The position numbers and the translations under genes were made by a program. From assembly GCA_016707705.1 (NCBI GenBank), contig JADJHD010000005.1:186001-250000 (forward strand): DNA of 64,000 nt, written 5' to 3'. This document shows positions 9,571 through 18,528 of the stretch, in pieces. This stretch comes from Bacteroidales bacterium (GTDB taxonomy: Bacteria > Bacteroidota > Bacteroidia > Bacteroidales > UBA4417). The number at the start of each line of letters is the position of its first letter. Positions within the stretch are counted from its first letter, which is position 1. Below the pieces are notes generated by a model. The model was given only the letters and a program-made list of their open reading frames with translations, was not told where the DNA came from and searched no databases.

Positions 9571-11901
9571 TTAGAAGGAGAGGCTAACTCCTGCACTTGG
9601 CATCAGCGGCAATTGGTAGACTTTCTGATTGCTGATCCTGTCGACGTAGAAAATATTCTTTCGGTCGTAGGCATTCGTTATTGTTACATTGATCTCCAAA
9701 ACAGAGTTTTCCCTAAGCTGGAATTTTTTTGTAATTCCTCCGTCGAGCCTGTGGTAATAGGGCAGACGGCCTTTGTTGTATGCACTGTAAAGAATTCCAA
9801 GCGTTCCGTTTTGAGTTGTAATATCAGAGAAGATACCTTCTTCGAAGGAAAGCTCCTCATAATAACCCTGCGTTTGTGTGAAAGGGAATCCGGATCCAAA
9901 ATTCCATCTGAGATTAACCTCCCAGAGTTTCTCCTTGCCGAACTGATATGATGTAACCAGGTTTATGTTATGGCGGCGGTCGAAGTGAGGCACGTATTGC
10001 TCAATTCCATCGTCGCGATTTACGTATGCCAGAGAATATACAAACCACACATACAGGTTATTGTGGTCATATTTCATGGAGACATCAAATCCATAGGCAT
10101 TTCCTGTTTCAATGATAAAATCCTTACGCAGGTATTCAGGTTTATAGCTGATGGAGGATGGATCATTATAGGGAGACTCATCCTTGAAAATCTTGTTCCT
10201 GTTAATATTGGTAAGCTGAGAGAAATACTTGTAGTAAACTTCGAAATTCAGGTTAATTGTTCTGCTGGGGTCGTATTCCATGCCAAGAATAAGATGCTGG
10301 GCTTTTTGAAGACTATGTTTCCTCAAATTGCCATTCACTGAATCGGGGAGGTTGCCAGAGCCGGAGAGGAATCCATAGAAAAGGTTTACAACATCGCGAT
10401 CACTGTTGGCAGCTATCAGGTTCTGTGAATAGAAGCCACCTGCCATTTTAAATCGAAGCCTGTTTGTCGCAAGGTATTTGACAGCAAGTCTGGGCTCCGG
10501 GGAGAAATCGGATAGGGAAGCGTAATACTGAGCCCTGAAGCCCGGTTCAATCAGGAATTTGTTTCTGGATATCTTATAGTTGACAAATGCTGCAATTTCA
10601 GAAGTGTTCTCAGTTTGATCAATGGTACGGGCAACAGAATTCACATAGTTGAATGATGTTGTGAATCCAAGTAACTCAATTCCATATTTAAGCTGGTCCT
10701 TGCCAAGGAAGTAGGTGAAATTCATACCCGCATTAAAACCGTTGATAAGACTGGATCTGGGTGCGGTATTTTGTTCGGCCAGACTGATTTTATAGGAGGA
10801 GTAAGCAATGGTTCCTTCAAGCAATACCGGACTACTTCCCGGAATCACCACGAAATTGAGTCCGCCACCGGCTGCATCCCAGTCAAAGTCGGAAATTGCC
10901 TTATAGTTTACCTTGTCGGTGAAATTAAATCCAAATGCATTAACCTTGCTTCCGTTGGAAGAATTAAGTGAAACCTTTCCATAAAGGTCCATAAAGTTAA
11001 AGGGGAGACCGTTCTTGTCAATGTATGTATAGAATGTTTTTGAACTCTGCTCCAGATAGGAATTTTTGAATGACAGGATAAAGGAGGAACTTCCTTTTGA
11101 GTCAGATTTATCTTTAACAATAGGTCCTTCGATCAGTAATTTGGAGCCGAAGGTACTTGCTCCAGCTTTCCCGGCTATACGTTTTTTATTGCCATCGCGT
11201 GTAGTCAGGTCCATTACTGAGGAAATTCTTCCTCCATATGCGGAACCAAATCCACCTGTATAAATATCTGCAGTACGCAGAATATCAGTTTCAAAAACCG
11301 AAAACAAGCCTATGGAATGGAAAGGGTTGTAGATTACCATGCCGTCCAAAAGTACTTTGTTCTGAATAGGGGCGCCTCCTCTGATATATAGTTGTCCACC
11401 CTGATCACCGGTAAAAATAACGCCCGGTAAAACCTGCAGATACTGAGCCAGGTCGGATTGCCCTCCAATTGCAGGGATTTGCTTAATCTGTTTTGGAGTG
11501 ATTTTTACCACCGAAGTTCTGGTGTCAGTTCTCATATCCTGATATTCAGCCGAGATACTAACTCCCTTAAGCGAATAGCTTGCCTTGTCAAGATAGAGTT
11601 TACGGGTAACAACTGAACCTCCCTTCATGCTGATGTTTTCCCTCAGGGTATCATATCCAAGATAAGTTACCATCAGAGTGTAATTTCCATCTGGAACCTT
11701 ACTTATGGTGAAGTAACCGTTAACATCAGTTGCAGCACCATATGAGGTTCTGTAGAGGTAGACATTGGTAAATATGATAGGTTCACCGGATTCCTTCTCA
11801 TAGATAAACCCACGTACAGAGTTGTTTTGGGAAAAAGCAACAGATGAAATGAATAAAGTGAGCAGAAAAAGGAGGGAGGCCGGTTTGAAGAAGCTAGGCA
11901 T
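9571..11901 (-). CDS. TonB-dependent outer-membrane receptor with carboxypeptidase-regulatory-like domain
   Basis: A protein of 776 residues. A signal peptide ending near VAFSQ is followed by a CarboxypepD_reg-like beta-sandwich (SVRGFIYEKESGEPIIFTN...VPDGNYTLMVTYLGYDT), a plug domain with LYIRGGAPIQNKVLLDGM, and a 22-strand-type barrel ending in an aromatic residue (AGVSLSF). No SusD partner is adjacent, so this is a stand-alone receptor rather than a SusC. It probably imports a ligand such as a metal chelate or small polymer using TonB energy. The substrate cannot be read from sequence. Confidence 0.85.
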   Translation of the reverse strand: MPSFFKPASLLFLLTLFISSVAFSQNNSVRGFIYEKESGEPIIFTNVYLYRTSYGAATDVNGYFTISKVPDGNYTLMVTYLGYDTLRENISMKGGSVVTRKLYLDKASYSLKGVSISAEYQDMRTDTRTSVVKITPKQIKQIPAIGGQSDLAQYLQVLPGVIFTGDQGGQLYIRGGAPIQNKVLLDGMVIYNPFHSIGLFSVFETDILRTADIYTGGFGSAYGGRISSVMDLTTRDGNKKRIAGKAGASTFGSKLLIEGPIVKDKSDSKGSSSFILSFKNSYLEQSSKTFYTYIDKNGLPFNFMDLYGKVSLNSSNGSKVNAFGFNFTDKVNYKAISDFDWDAAGGGLNFVVIPGSSPVLLEGTIAYSSYKISLAEQNTAPRSSLINGFNAGMNFTYFLGKDQLKYGIELLGFTTSFNYVNSVARTIDQTENTSEIAAFVNYKISRNKFLIEPGFRAQYYASLSDFSPEPRLAVKYLATNRLRFKMAGGFYSQNLIAANSDRDVVNLFYGFLSGSGNLPDSVNGNLRKHSLQKAQHLILGMEYDPSRTINLNFEVYYKYFSQLTNINRNKIFKDESPYNDPSSISYKPEYLRKDFIIETGNAYGFDVSMKYDHNNLYVWFVYSLAYVNRDDGIEQYVPHFDRRHNINLVTSYQFGKEKLWEVNLRWNFGSGFPFTQTQGYYEELSFEEGIFSDITTQNGTLGILYSAYNKGRLPYYHRLDGGITKKFQLRENSVLEINVTITNAYDRKNIFYVDRISNQKVYQLPLMPSAGVSLSF

Positions 11902-11934
11902 GATTTAAGGATAAGATCGGACTGCAAATATAGG

Positions 11935-11942
11935 AATTATTG
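11935..11942 (-). promoter_or_regulatory. Candidate -7 box for the TonB receptor gene
   Basis: TATATTTG on the reverse strand matches TAnnTTTG fully and lies 33 bases upstream of the ATG at 11901. No convincing -33 element. Confidence 0.4.
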
Positions 11943-12005
11943 GCAGTGCATTGTGAATGCTGCTTCGAATGGAGGTTGAAATATGCCGGATAGGAAAGAT
12001 TATTT

Positions 12006-12413
12006 TTAGTTGCAATTCGGGATTGAACAACTGGGAGGAGCTTTAAACAGTATTTTGCCGATTCTGTGTCTGTTGGCTGCAATCATGTCATAGATATAAT
12101 CTCTGATAACCTTGGGGATTAATTTCAGGATTATCGATAATTTCCATAGCCCTCCCAATTCAAGTCCAAGCTGAATTATGGCATCAGATTTTACCCAGGC
12201 TGAATTTCCCCTGATGAAAGCCACAGAATCAGCGAAAAGAATTTCCAATGGATAGTCTTCAAGTTTAATATCTTCATGAGCTGTTGACCTTAGAAGGATT
12301 CGCAGCTTCTTTTTCTTGTCGATGCGACCAATGTATGCTGCCGTCCGGCTGCACATAAGGCAATCCCCATCAATAAGAATTGCACATTGATTAAGAGTCC
12401 TGTTTTTCTCCAT
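12006..12413 (-). CDS. DCC-family (DUF393) thiol-disulfide oxidoreductase-like protein
   Basis: A protein of 135 residues. The N-terminal LIDGDCLMCSRTAAYI corresponds to the DG-C--C signature of the DCC (YuxK-like) family, with the two cysteines in a CxxC arrangement. A second conserved region IRGNSAWVKSDAII (the family's -S-A---I pattern) follows. Members are thioredoxin-fold-like proteins of unproven function; a redox role is inferred from the CxxC. It is divergent from icd and has a -7 box only four bases from the start codon. Confidence 0.8.
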   Translation of the reverse strand: MEKNRTLNQCAILIDGDCLMCSRTAAYIGRIDKKKKLRILLRSTAHEDIKLEDYPLEILFADSVAFIRGNSAWVKSDAIIQLGLELGGLWKLSIILKLIPKVIRDYIYDMIAANRHRIGKILFKAPPSCSIPNCN

Positions 12414-12417
12414 CTGA

Positions 12418-12425
12418 CAAAGTTA
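12418..12425 (-). promoter_or_regulatory. -7 box of the DCC gene, position implies a leaderless mRNA
   Basis: TAACTTTG on the reverse strand matches TAnnTTTG exactly and ends four bases before the ATG (12413). With the usual spacing the transcript would begin at or next to the start codon. Confidence 0.45.
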
Positions 12426-12556
12426 TTTATAGCGGATATTTCTTTGTATATTCAACATTTAAAGAGGATTATAGTTTTTATAAGTACAGAAAAATTTGAC
12501 AGAAAATTTGTAAAAAATCATTTGAAATATATATATAGATTTTTGAATGTTTTTGT

Positions 12557-12564
12557 ACTTTTAC
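12557..12564 (+). promoter_or_regulatory. Possible -7 box for icd
   Basis: TACTTTTA matches TAnnTTTG at seven of eight positions and lies 39 bases upstream of the icd ATG in an AT-rich region (12430-12600). No -33 element with good spacing was found. Confidence 0.3.
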
Positions 12565-12603
12565 TGAGTAAATATTAACTTAAAATTCTGGCAAGAAACA
12601 AAT

Positions 12604-13869
12604 ATGGAAAACAGTACGATTAAAGTTGTTGATGGAAAATTGCAAGTCCCTGATTATCCGGTAATTCCGTTTATTGAAGGAGATGGTACCGGTCCTGACA
12701 TTTGGGCTGCATCGGTTAGGGTGTTTGATGCTTCTGTTGAGAAAGCGTATGGAAGCAAAAGAAAGATTCAATGGAAGGAAGTACTTGCAGGAGAGAAAGC
12801 ATTTAATCTTACTGGAAACTGGTTGCCAGATGAAACCCTGGCTGCTTTCAGGGAGTATGTAGTTGGTATCAAGGGTCCTCTTACCACTCCGGTAGGTGGT
12901 GGAATACGTTCGCTGAACGTTGCATTGAGGCAAATGCTTGATTTATATGTATGCCTGCGTCCGGTTCGCTGGTTCAATGGTGTCCCCAGCCCGGTTAAGC
13001 ATCCTGAAAGAGTAGATATGCATATTTTCCGTGAGAATACTGAGGATATATATGCTGGTATTGAGTTCATGAATGGAACTCCTGAAGCTGAAAAGATTAA
13101 GAACTTTCTGATAAATGAGATGGGTGTCAAGAAGATTCGTTTTCCTGAAACTTCATCTATAGGAATAAAGCCTGTTTCTCTGGAAGGAACAGAGCGTCTT
13201 GTAAGGGCTGCACTCAAATATGCCGTAGATGGTAAGCTGCCTTCAGTAACCCTTGTACATAAGGGGAACATCATGAAATTTACTGAAGGTGCATTCAAGA
13301 CCTGGGGTTATGAACTCGCGGAACGTGAATTTGGTGATTCTACCTTTACATGGTCAGAGTATGACAGGATTGCTGCAGAAAAGGGCAAGGAAGCGGCTGA
13401 TGCTGCTCAGTCCGCTGCTGTTAAGGCTGGCAAGGTGATTGTAAAGGATGTTATTGCAGATGCATTTCTTCAGCAGATTCTCTTAAGGCCAGATGAATAT
13501 TCTGTAATTGCAACACTGAACCTGAACGGTGACTATATCTCTGATGCGCTTGCTGCCATGGTGGGAGGGATTGGAATAGCTCCGGGTGCCAATATTAATT
13601 ACAATAACGGTTATGCTATCTTTGAAGCCACTCATGGCACAGCTCCTAAGTATGCAGGACTTGATCAGGTTAATCCTGGTTCTGTGATTCTGTCAGGAGC
13701 GCTGATGCTTGAGTATATGGGATGGTCTGAGGCTGCTCAGTTGATTTATGATTCCATGGAGAAGACTATTGCAAAGAAAACTGTTACCTATGATTTCCAT
13801 CGCCTGATGGAAGGTGCCACTAAACTGAAAACTTCTGAATTTGCCTCGGCAATGATCAGTAATATGTAA
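12604..13869 (+). CDS. icd: NADP-dependent isocitrate dehydrogenase
   Basis: A protein of 421 residues of the E. coli Icd type. It contains IPFIEGDGTGPDIW (nucleotide site start), LTTPVGGGIRSLNVALRQ including the active-site Ser, RENTEDIYAGIEF, HKGNIMKFTEGAFKTWGYELA and NLNGDYISDALAAMVGGIGIAPGANI with the metal-binding aspartates. The C-terminal part includes ATHGTAPKYAG. It oxidises isocitrate to 2-oxoglutarate with NADP+. It is followed 35 bases later by citrate synthase, so the pair supplies 2-oxoglutarate from oxaloacetate and acetyl-CoA; aconitase is not in the window. Confidence 0.95.
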   Translation: MENSTIKVVDGKLQVPDYPVIPFIEGDGTGPDIWAASVRVFDASVEKAYGSKRKIQWKEVLAGEKAFNLTGNWLPDETLAAFREYVVGIKGPLTTPVGGGIRSLNVALRQMLDLYVCLRPVRWFNGVPSPVKHPERVDMHIFRENTEDIYAGIEFMNGTPEAEKIKNFLINEMGVKKIRFPETSSIGIKPVSLEGTERLVRAALKYAVDGKLPSVTLVHKGNIMKFTEGAFKTWGYELAEREFGDSTFTWSEYDRIAAEKGKEAADAAQSAAVKAGKVIVKDVIADAFLQQILLRPDEYSVIATLNLNGDYISDALAAMVGGIGIAPGANINYNNGYAIFEATHGTAPKYAGLDQVNPGSVILSGALMLEYMGWSEAAQLIYDSMEKTIAKKTVTYDFHRLMEGATKLKTSEFASAMISNM

Positions 13870-13904
13870 ATCCCCTCCCTTTAACAATAAACTTTGATTA
13901 AGCT

Positions 13905-15233
13905 ATGGCAACCAGATTAAAAGACAAATTGCATGAGAAGATTTTGGAATGGCGCCCACGTACAGAGCGTCTCCTGAAAGAATATGGAGATGTTGTGGTG
14001 GATAAGATCACCATTTCGCAGGTTATTGGGGGGATGCGGGGTGTTAAATCCCTGGTAACAGATATTTCATACCTTGATCCGCTTGAAGGAATCAGGTATA
14101 GAGGGTATACGCTTCCTGAAGTGTTTGAGAAGCTGCCAAAACCTAAAGGCTCAGAGATGCCCTATGTGGAGGGATTATTTTTTCTTCTGGTTACCGGAGA
14201 CATTCCTAATGAGGATGAATTGCAGGAAGTGGTTGATGAGTTCAATAAGCGCAGAATTTTACCCCGTTATGTTTATGAGGTAATTGATGGCATGCCATGC
14301 TGCAGTCATCCAATGGCTATTTTCTCCGCTGTTGTTACCACATTGCAGAGAGAATCACTTTTTGCCAAGAAATATGCCTCTGGCAAGTTGCATAAGCAGG
14401 ATTATTGGGATCCGACTTATGAAGATGCTCTTAACCTGATGGCTAAGATGCCGGAAATTGCTACATATATCTATGCAAAGCTTTATCGTGACGGGAAAAG
14501 AATACAGTCCAATCCTTACCTTGACTTTGGTGGAAACTTTGCTCACATGATGGGCATTGGTAAGCCTTATGACGATGTAAGCCGTATGCATTTCATCGTC
14601 CATGCTGATCATGAAGGTGGTAATGTAAGCGCACATACTGGCCATCTTGTTGCCAGTTCATTGTCAGATGTTTATCTCTCCATTTCATCCATGATCAATG
14701 GCCTTGCCGGACCATTGCATGGCCTTGCCAATCAGGAAGTTTTAAGATGGTTGCAAGGAGTAATGGAAAAGATGGATGGACGTGTTCCAAGTGAAGTTGA
14801 GATGAAGCAGTTTGTTTGGGATACTCTTAAATCAGGACAGGTTATTCCGGGATTCGGACATGCCGTTTTGCGCAAGACTGACCCACGCTATCAGTTGCAG
14901 CGTGAATTCTCACTCAACCATCTAAAGGAAGATCCTTTATTCCAGTATGTTGACCTTCTTTACAAGGTAGTTCCTCCAATTCTTCTCGAGCAGGGCAAGG
15001 CCAAGAATCCTTGGCCCAATGTTGATGCACAGTCTGGTGTTATTCAATGGTACTATGGAGTTAAGGAATATGACTTCTACACTGTATTGTTTGGTATTGG
15101 CCGTGCAATAGGTATTTGTGCCAACATTATCTGGGACAGGGCTCTGGGTTATCCGCTTGAAAGACCTAAATCCCTTACAACTGCAATGCTTGAGGACCTG
15201 GCTGCAGGTAAGGAAATCATAGCAGAGGATTAA
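13905..15233 (+). CDS. gltA: Citrate synthase (mitochondrial-like type)
   Basis: A protein of 442 residues. It resembles the eukaryotic mitochondrial class more than E. coli GltA: the N-terminal GGMRGVKSLVTDISYLDP, the active-site segment NGLAGPLHGLANQEVLRWL (His of the LHG motif) and GFGHAVLRKTDPRY (catalytic His) are all in that style. The third catalytic residue, an Asp, lies in the C-terminal region near DAQSGV. The enzyme condenses acetyl-CoA and oxaloacetate. It sits 35 bases after icd, and a terminator follows, so the two form one operon. Confidence 0.94.
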   Translation: MATRLKDKLHEKILEWRPRTERLLKEYGDVVVDKITISQVIGGMRGVKSLVTDISYLDPLEGIRYRGYTLPEVFEKLPKPKGSEMPYVEGLFFLLVTGDIPNEDELQEVVDEFNKRRILPRYVYEVIDGMPCCSHPMAIFSAVVTTLQRESLFAKKYASGKLHKQDYWDPTYEDALNLMAKMPEIATYIYAKLYRDGKRIQSNPYLDFGGNFAHMMGIGKPYDDVSRMHFIVHADHEGGNVSAHTGHLVASSLSDVYLSISSMINGLAGPLHGLANQEVLRWLQGVMEKMDGRVPSEVEMKQFVWDTLKSGQVIPGFGHAVLRKTDPRYQLQREFSLNHLKEDPLFQYVDLLYKVVPPILLEQGKAKNPWPNVDAQSGVIQWYYGVKEYDFYTVLFGIGRAIGICANIIWDRALGYPLERPKSLTTAMLEDLAAGKEIIAED

Positions 15234-15295
15234 ATATCCAAAAATACTAAGCCGCAATGTGAATTGGGCTAAGTGAGTTCAGGAAGATTAAATTA

Positions 15296-15326
15296 GGCTT
15301 CGGATTTTAATCCGGAGCTTTTTTTT
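15296..15326 (+). terminator. Terminator of icd-gltA
   Basis: Stem GCTTCGGAT / ATCCGGAGC with one internal wobble and a four-base loop, followed by eight T. A typical intrinsic terminator about 65 bases after the gltA stop. Confidence 0.9.
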
Positions 15327-15642
15327 AATCCGTAGGTTACTATGATATTTCATGATAGTCAACCAACTGAAACGCAAAAGAAATGGAGATATCATGAGTT
15401 AGCTACAGATTGAATGGATTCGGTATGGGTAAGTCAAAGATCTTCAGTGTATTTAAGAATAAAGGTCATGAATGCGTATCAATGTTGTTGGTACGTATTT
15501 CTTGTTGATTGTGTCATAATACAACTGTGGAATATTTAAGTTATGAACAATTTGGTGACTATATATAACTTACTGTCAAAGCAATAGCAATTTGTGTGAC
15601 GCTTTCTGAAAAAAAAGAGTAGGAATTGGAAACTTCGAAACT
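15327..15642. other. Non-coding interval upstream of yjbQ
   Basis: About 315 bases of AT-rich sequence with no reading frame or RNA structure that I can support. Only the -7 box at its right end is recognisable. Confidence 0.6.
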
Positions 15643-15650
15643 TATTTTTG
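15643..15650 (+). promoter_or_regulatory. Candidate -7 box for yjbQ
   Basis: TATTTTTG, a full match to TAnnTTTG, lies 20 bases upstream of the ATG at 15671. Confidence 0.4.
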
Positions 15651-15670
15651 CAACCTAAATTGCTTCAGAT

Positions 15671-16078
15671 ATGATTCAACAAGTTGAAATTACATTACCT
15701 GAATATGAAAGGGGATTTCATGTAATTACCAGCGAGGTCTTTTCCAAGCTGCCAAAGCTGCCGGAAGCCGGATTGATGCATGTGTTTATCAAGCATACAT
15801 CTGCTGGGATTACCTTGAATGAATGTGCTGATCCTACGGTACTGGTTGATTTTGAGATGGTTTTTAACCGTCTGGTGCCCGATGAATTGTATTTCCGTCA
15901 TTTAGGTGAAGAGCCTGATGATATGCCTGCTCATGTGAAAACCACATTGTCAGGAGCCTCCATCACCATTCCTATAACTGGTGGCAAACCTAACCTGAAT
16001 CCTGTTCAAGGCCTTTATCTTTGCGAATACCGCAATCAGGGCGGGCCAAGGAATCTTGTTGTGACTATCTTTTCCTAA
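15671..16078 (+). CDS. YjbQ/UPF0047 family protein
   Basis: A protein of 135 residues, normal for the family. The signature FIKHTSAGITLNECADPTVL and the later HVKTTLSGASITIPITGG plus GLYLCEYR are typical, with conserved His and Asp/Glu residues at the presumed metal site. E. coli YjbQ has a weak thiamine-phosphate synthase activity, which gives the common database name, but the physiological role is unsettled. It converges on acpH with only two bases between the stop codons. Confidence 0.88.
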   Translation: MIQQVEITLPEYERGFHVITSEVFSKLPKLPEAGLMHVFIKHTSAGITLNECADPTVLVDFEMVFNRLVPDELYFRHLGEEPDDMPAHVKTTLSGASITIPITGGKPNLNPVQGLYLCEYRNQGGPRNLVVTIFS

Positions 16079-16080
16079 AA

Positions 16081-16662
16081 TTACTTCACAAAGCTGGATT
16101 CTACAAACTGCTGAAGTTCAGGGAAATATTCATTGAATTCTTCGCGATAGGAAGGGTAATTCCTAACGAGGTCAGTTACTGCATTTTCCATACCGGAGGC
16201 GAATACTGTTCTTCTTGACATTCCGTTAAAGGCTTGCTGCATGCCTTCCATTGTAGCATAAGCCATTAACCAGTTGTCAGCTGACATATATGTTAGTGTC
16301 CGCAATGATCTGGCCGGAAGATACTCAGCGTGTTGTTGCAAAATAGAATACCTGCTTGTTGTAAATGACAGCAAGCTTTCCTTGCTGTACTGTTCCCAGT
16401 GCAAGGCCAGGAAGTGATCATAATACATATCCACAATCACCCCGGCATATTTGCTGTAGACTGGCCGCAAGCGAAGAATACTTTTTCTTACTATTGGGTT
16501 CTGATCGGTGAAGCTGTCAATGGCCCGGTGCATTCTAATACCATATTGAATCCGTTCAGGATAATCTTCAATTTTCCTTCCTTTCACATGGTCAGCAATG
16601 AAATTTCCGACCAGCAACTGCTTGTCACTTCCGGCGAGTAATAGATGAGCTAAAAAATTCAA
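16081..16662 (-). CDS. ACP phosphodiesterase-like protein (AcpH/DUF479)
   Basis: A protein of 193 residues. NFLAHLLLAG at the N-terminus, VGNFIADHVKGR, GIRMHRAIDSFTD and VIVDMYYDHFLALHW match the AcpH family and its HD-like metal-binding His/Asp set. AcpH removes phosphopantetheine from acyl carrier protein. The start codon is TTG at 16662, directly before the family N-terminus (NFLAHLLLA). The gene is tail-to-tail with yjbQ. Confidence 0.85.
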   Translation of the reverse strand: MNFLAHLLLAGSDKQLLVGNFIADHVKGRKIEDYPERIQYGIRMHRAIDSFTDQNPIVRKSILRLRPVYSKYAGVIVDMYYDHFLALHWEQYSKESLLSFTTSRYSILQQHAEYLPARSLRTLTYMSADNWLMAYATMEGMQQAFNGMSRRTVFASGMENAVTDLVRNYPSYREEFNEYFPELQQFVESSFVK

Positions 16663-16798
16663 GGTAAAATTCTTTTGTAAACTAAAACCAATGAATCTTG
16701 GAATTGTTTGAAATATAATAAGTTGCGAGTGTCATTTATTTTGATTAAAAATAAGTTATTATTTATTGTTCAGCAAGGATCAGCTATGGTTATTTTTT

Positions 16799-16806
16799 TA
16801 GATTTG
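16799..16806 (+). promoter_or_regulatory. Candidate -7 box for iorA-iorB
   Basis: TAGATTTG, a full match to TAnnTTTG, lies 37 bases upstream of the iorA ATG. The -33 region is not recognisable. Confidence 0.35.
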
Positions 16807-16843
16807 TTGGTGAGAAGGCTGTTAAACAATAAATTTTACCATT

Positions 16844-18472
16844 ATGCAAAAGCTTATGTTATTAGGGGATGAGGCTATTGCCCAGGGGGCGATAGATGCC
16901 GGTATATCAGGCGTTTATGCGTACCCCGGCACACCATCAACCGAAATCATGGAATATGTCATGCATTCAAAGGAAGCCGGGATCAGGAATATCAGATCCG
17001 GATGGTCAGCCAATGAGAAAACAGCAATGGAATCAGCACTGGGTATGTCCTATGCCGGAAAGAGATCCATTGTGTGCATGAAGCATGTTGGACTCAATGT
17101 AGCAGCTGATGCATTTGTCAACTCTTCCATTACGGGTGCAAATGGCGGACTGATTGTTCTGGCTGCTGATGATCCCTCAATGCATTCTTCTCAAAATGAG
17201 CAGGATTCCCGGTTTTATGGGAAGTTTGCCATGATTCCGATTCTTGAACCCTGCAATCAGCAGGAGGCCTATGATATGATGTTCTATGGTTTTGACCTGT
17301 CAGAGAGAATGGGTATACCTGTTCTGATGCGAATCACTACCAGGCTTGCGCATTCAAGGTCGGGAGTGGAAAGATCTGCTTCAAGAGCTCAAAACGGACT
17401 TCACCTGCCTAAGGATGGTCGTCAGTTTATCCTTTTACCTGCTAATGCAAGAAGGCAGTATAAGGATTTACTCCGGAAACAGGAAGAGTTCGAAGCCGCA
17501 AGCAGCACCTCGGGTTTTAATATTTACAGTGATGGTTCTGACAAGAGTATGGGGATTATCACAACAGGGATTGCTTATAATTACCTGATGGAAAATTTCC
17601 ATGACAGAAATATACCATTCCCCTTACTGAAGATCGGCCAGTATCCTTTGCCAAGGCCAATGATTGAAAAGCTCTATGCTGAGTGTAGTGAAATTCTGGT
17701 TCTTGAAGAAGGAGCTCCGATAGTTGAAGAAATGCTCCGTGGTTACCTTAACCATGGAAAAAAGATTAAAGGCAGGCTTGACGGAACAGTTCCTCGTGAT
17801 GGAGAGCTGAATCCTAACCTCGTCGCGGTGGCCTTGGGTAAGAAAGATACCAGAGGCAGGGAGATTCCAAAAGTTGTTGTAGGCAGACCACCTTCACTCT
17901 GCAAGGGTTGCCCGCATATCTATTCATATAATGCACTCAATCAGGCATTGGATGTTTGGAGCAAGGGAAGAGTATTTTCCGACATTGGTTGCTATACACT
18001 TGGAGCATTGGATCCATTTGATGCCATTGATACCTGTGTTGATATGGGTGCCTCAATTACTATGGCCAAGGGTGCATCTGATGCAGGATTGCTGCCGGCA
18101 GTTGCTGTAATTGGCGACAGTACATTCACTCATAGTGGAATAACCGGACTTATCGATTGTGTAAACGATAAAGCGGCTGTCACCATCATGATCCTCGATA
18201 ATGGAACTACTGCAATGACAGGAGGACAGAATTCTGCTGCCTTTGGAAAGATTGAAGATATCTGCAAAGGTGTTGGAGTTGAAGAGGAGCATATCATTGT
18301 GCTTAATCCTTCACCCAAAAATCATGAGGAGAACCTCGAAATCATGAAGAGGGAGTTGGATTATAATGGTGTCTCCGTTATTATTCCTCGCAGAGAGTGC
18401 ATTCAAACTGCAATGCGTTCATTGAAGGAAGCCAAGAAAATCAAGGATAAAGAAAAGGCTGCTGCAGTATAA
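16844..18472 (+). CDS. iorA: Indolepyruvate:ferredoxin oxidoreductase alpha subunit, lacking the C-terminal ferredoxin domain
   Basis: A protein of 542 residues. The N-terminal pyrimidine-binding domain carries GVYAYPGTPSTEIMEY and GALGMSYAGKRS-like segments (here SALGMSYAGKRS). The TPP-binding domain carries SLCKGCPHIYSYNAL, FSDIGCYTLGALDPF and the Mg/TPP loop VIGDSTFTHSGITGL...ILDNGTTAMTGGQ. IorA normally ends in a 2[4Fe-4S] ferredoxin domain of about 60-80 residues; here the chain stops shortly after IIPRREC, with no CxxCxxC cluster. With IorB it would oxidatively decarboxylate aryl pyruvates from aromatic amino acids to aryl-acetyl-CoA. The stop is clean, with no cysteine-rich frame visible downstream. 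Confidence 0.9.
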   Translation: MQKLMLLGDEAIAQGAIDAGISGVYAYPGTPSTEIMEYVMHSKEAGIRNIRSGWSANEKTAMESALGMSYAGKRSIVCMKHVGLNVAADAFVNSSITGANGGLIVLAADDPSMHSSQNEQDSRFYGKFAMIPILEPCNQQEAYDMMFYGFDLSERMGIPVLMRITTRLAHSRSGVERSASRAQNGLHLPKDGRQFILLPANARRQYKDLLRKQEEFEAASSTSGFNIYSDGSDKSMGIITTGIAYNYLMENFHDRNIPFPLLKIGQYPLPRPMIEKLYAECSEILVLEEGAPIVEEMLRGYLNHGKKIKGRLDGTVPRDGELNPNLVAVALGKKDTRGREIPKVVVGRPPSLCKGCPHIYSYNALNQALDVWSKGRVFSDIGCYTLGALDPFDAIDTCVDMGASITMAKGASDAGLLPAVAVIGDSTFTHSGITGLIDCVNDKAAVTIMILDNGTTAMTGGQNSAAFGKIEDICKGVGVEEEHIIVLNPSPKNHEENLEIMKRELDYNGVSVIIPRRECIQTAMRSLKEAKKIKDKEKAAAV

Positions 18473-18528
18473 TCATAATCTTTTGAGTCGTTCCTTATCA
18501 GTATCAAAACAGTAGTAATTATTTTCCT

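Noticed and set aside
12768..13298. A 176-residue reverse-strand frame inside icd
   Set aside because: It is the shadow of a real gene in another frame, with no family or start signal.
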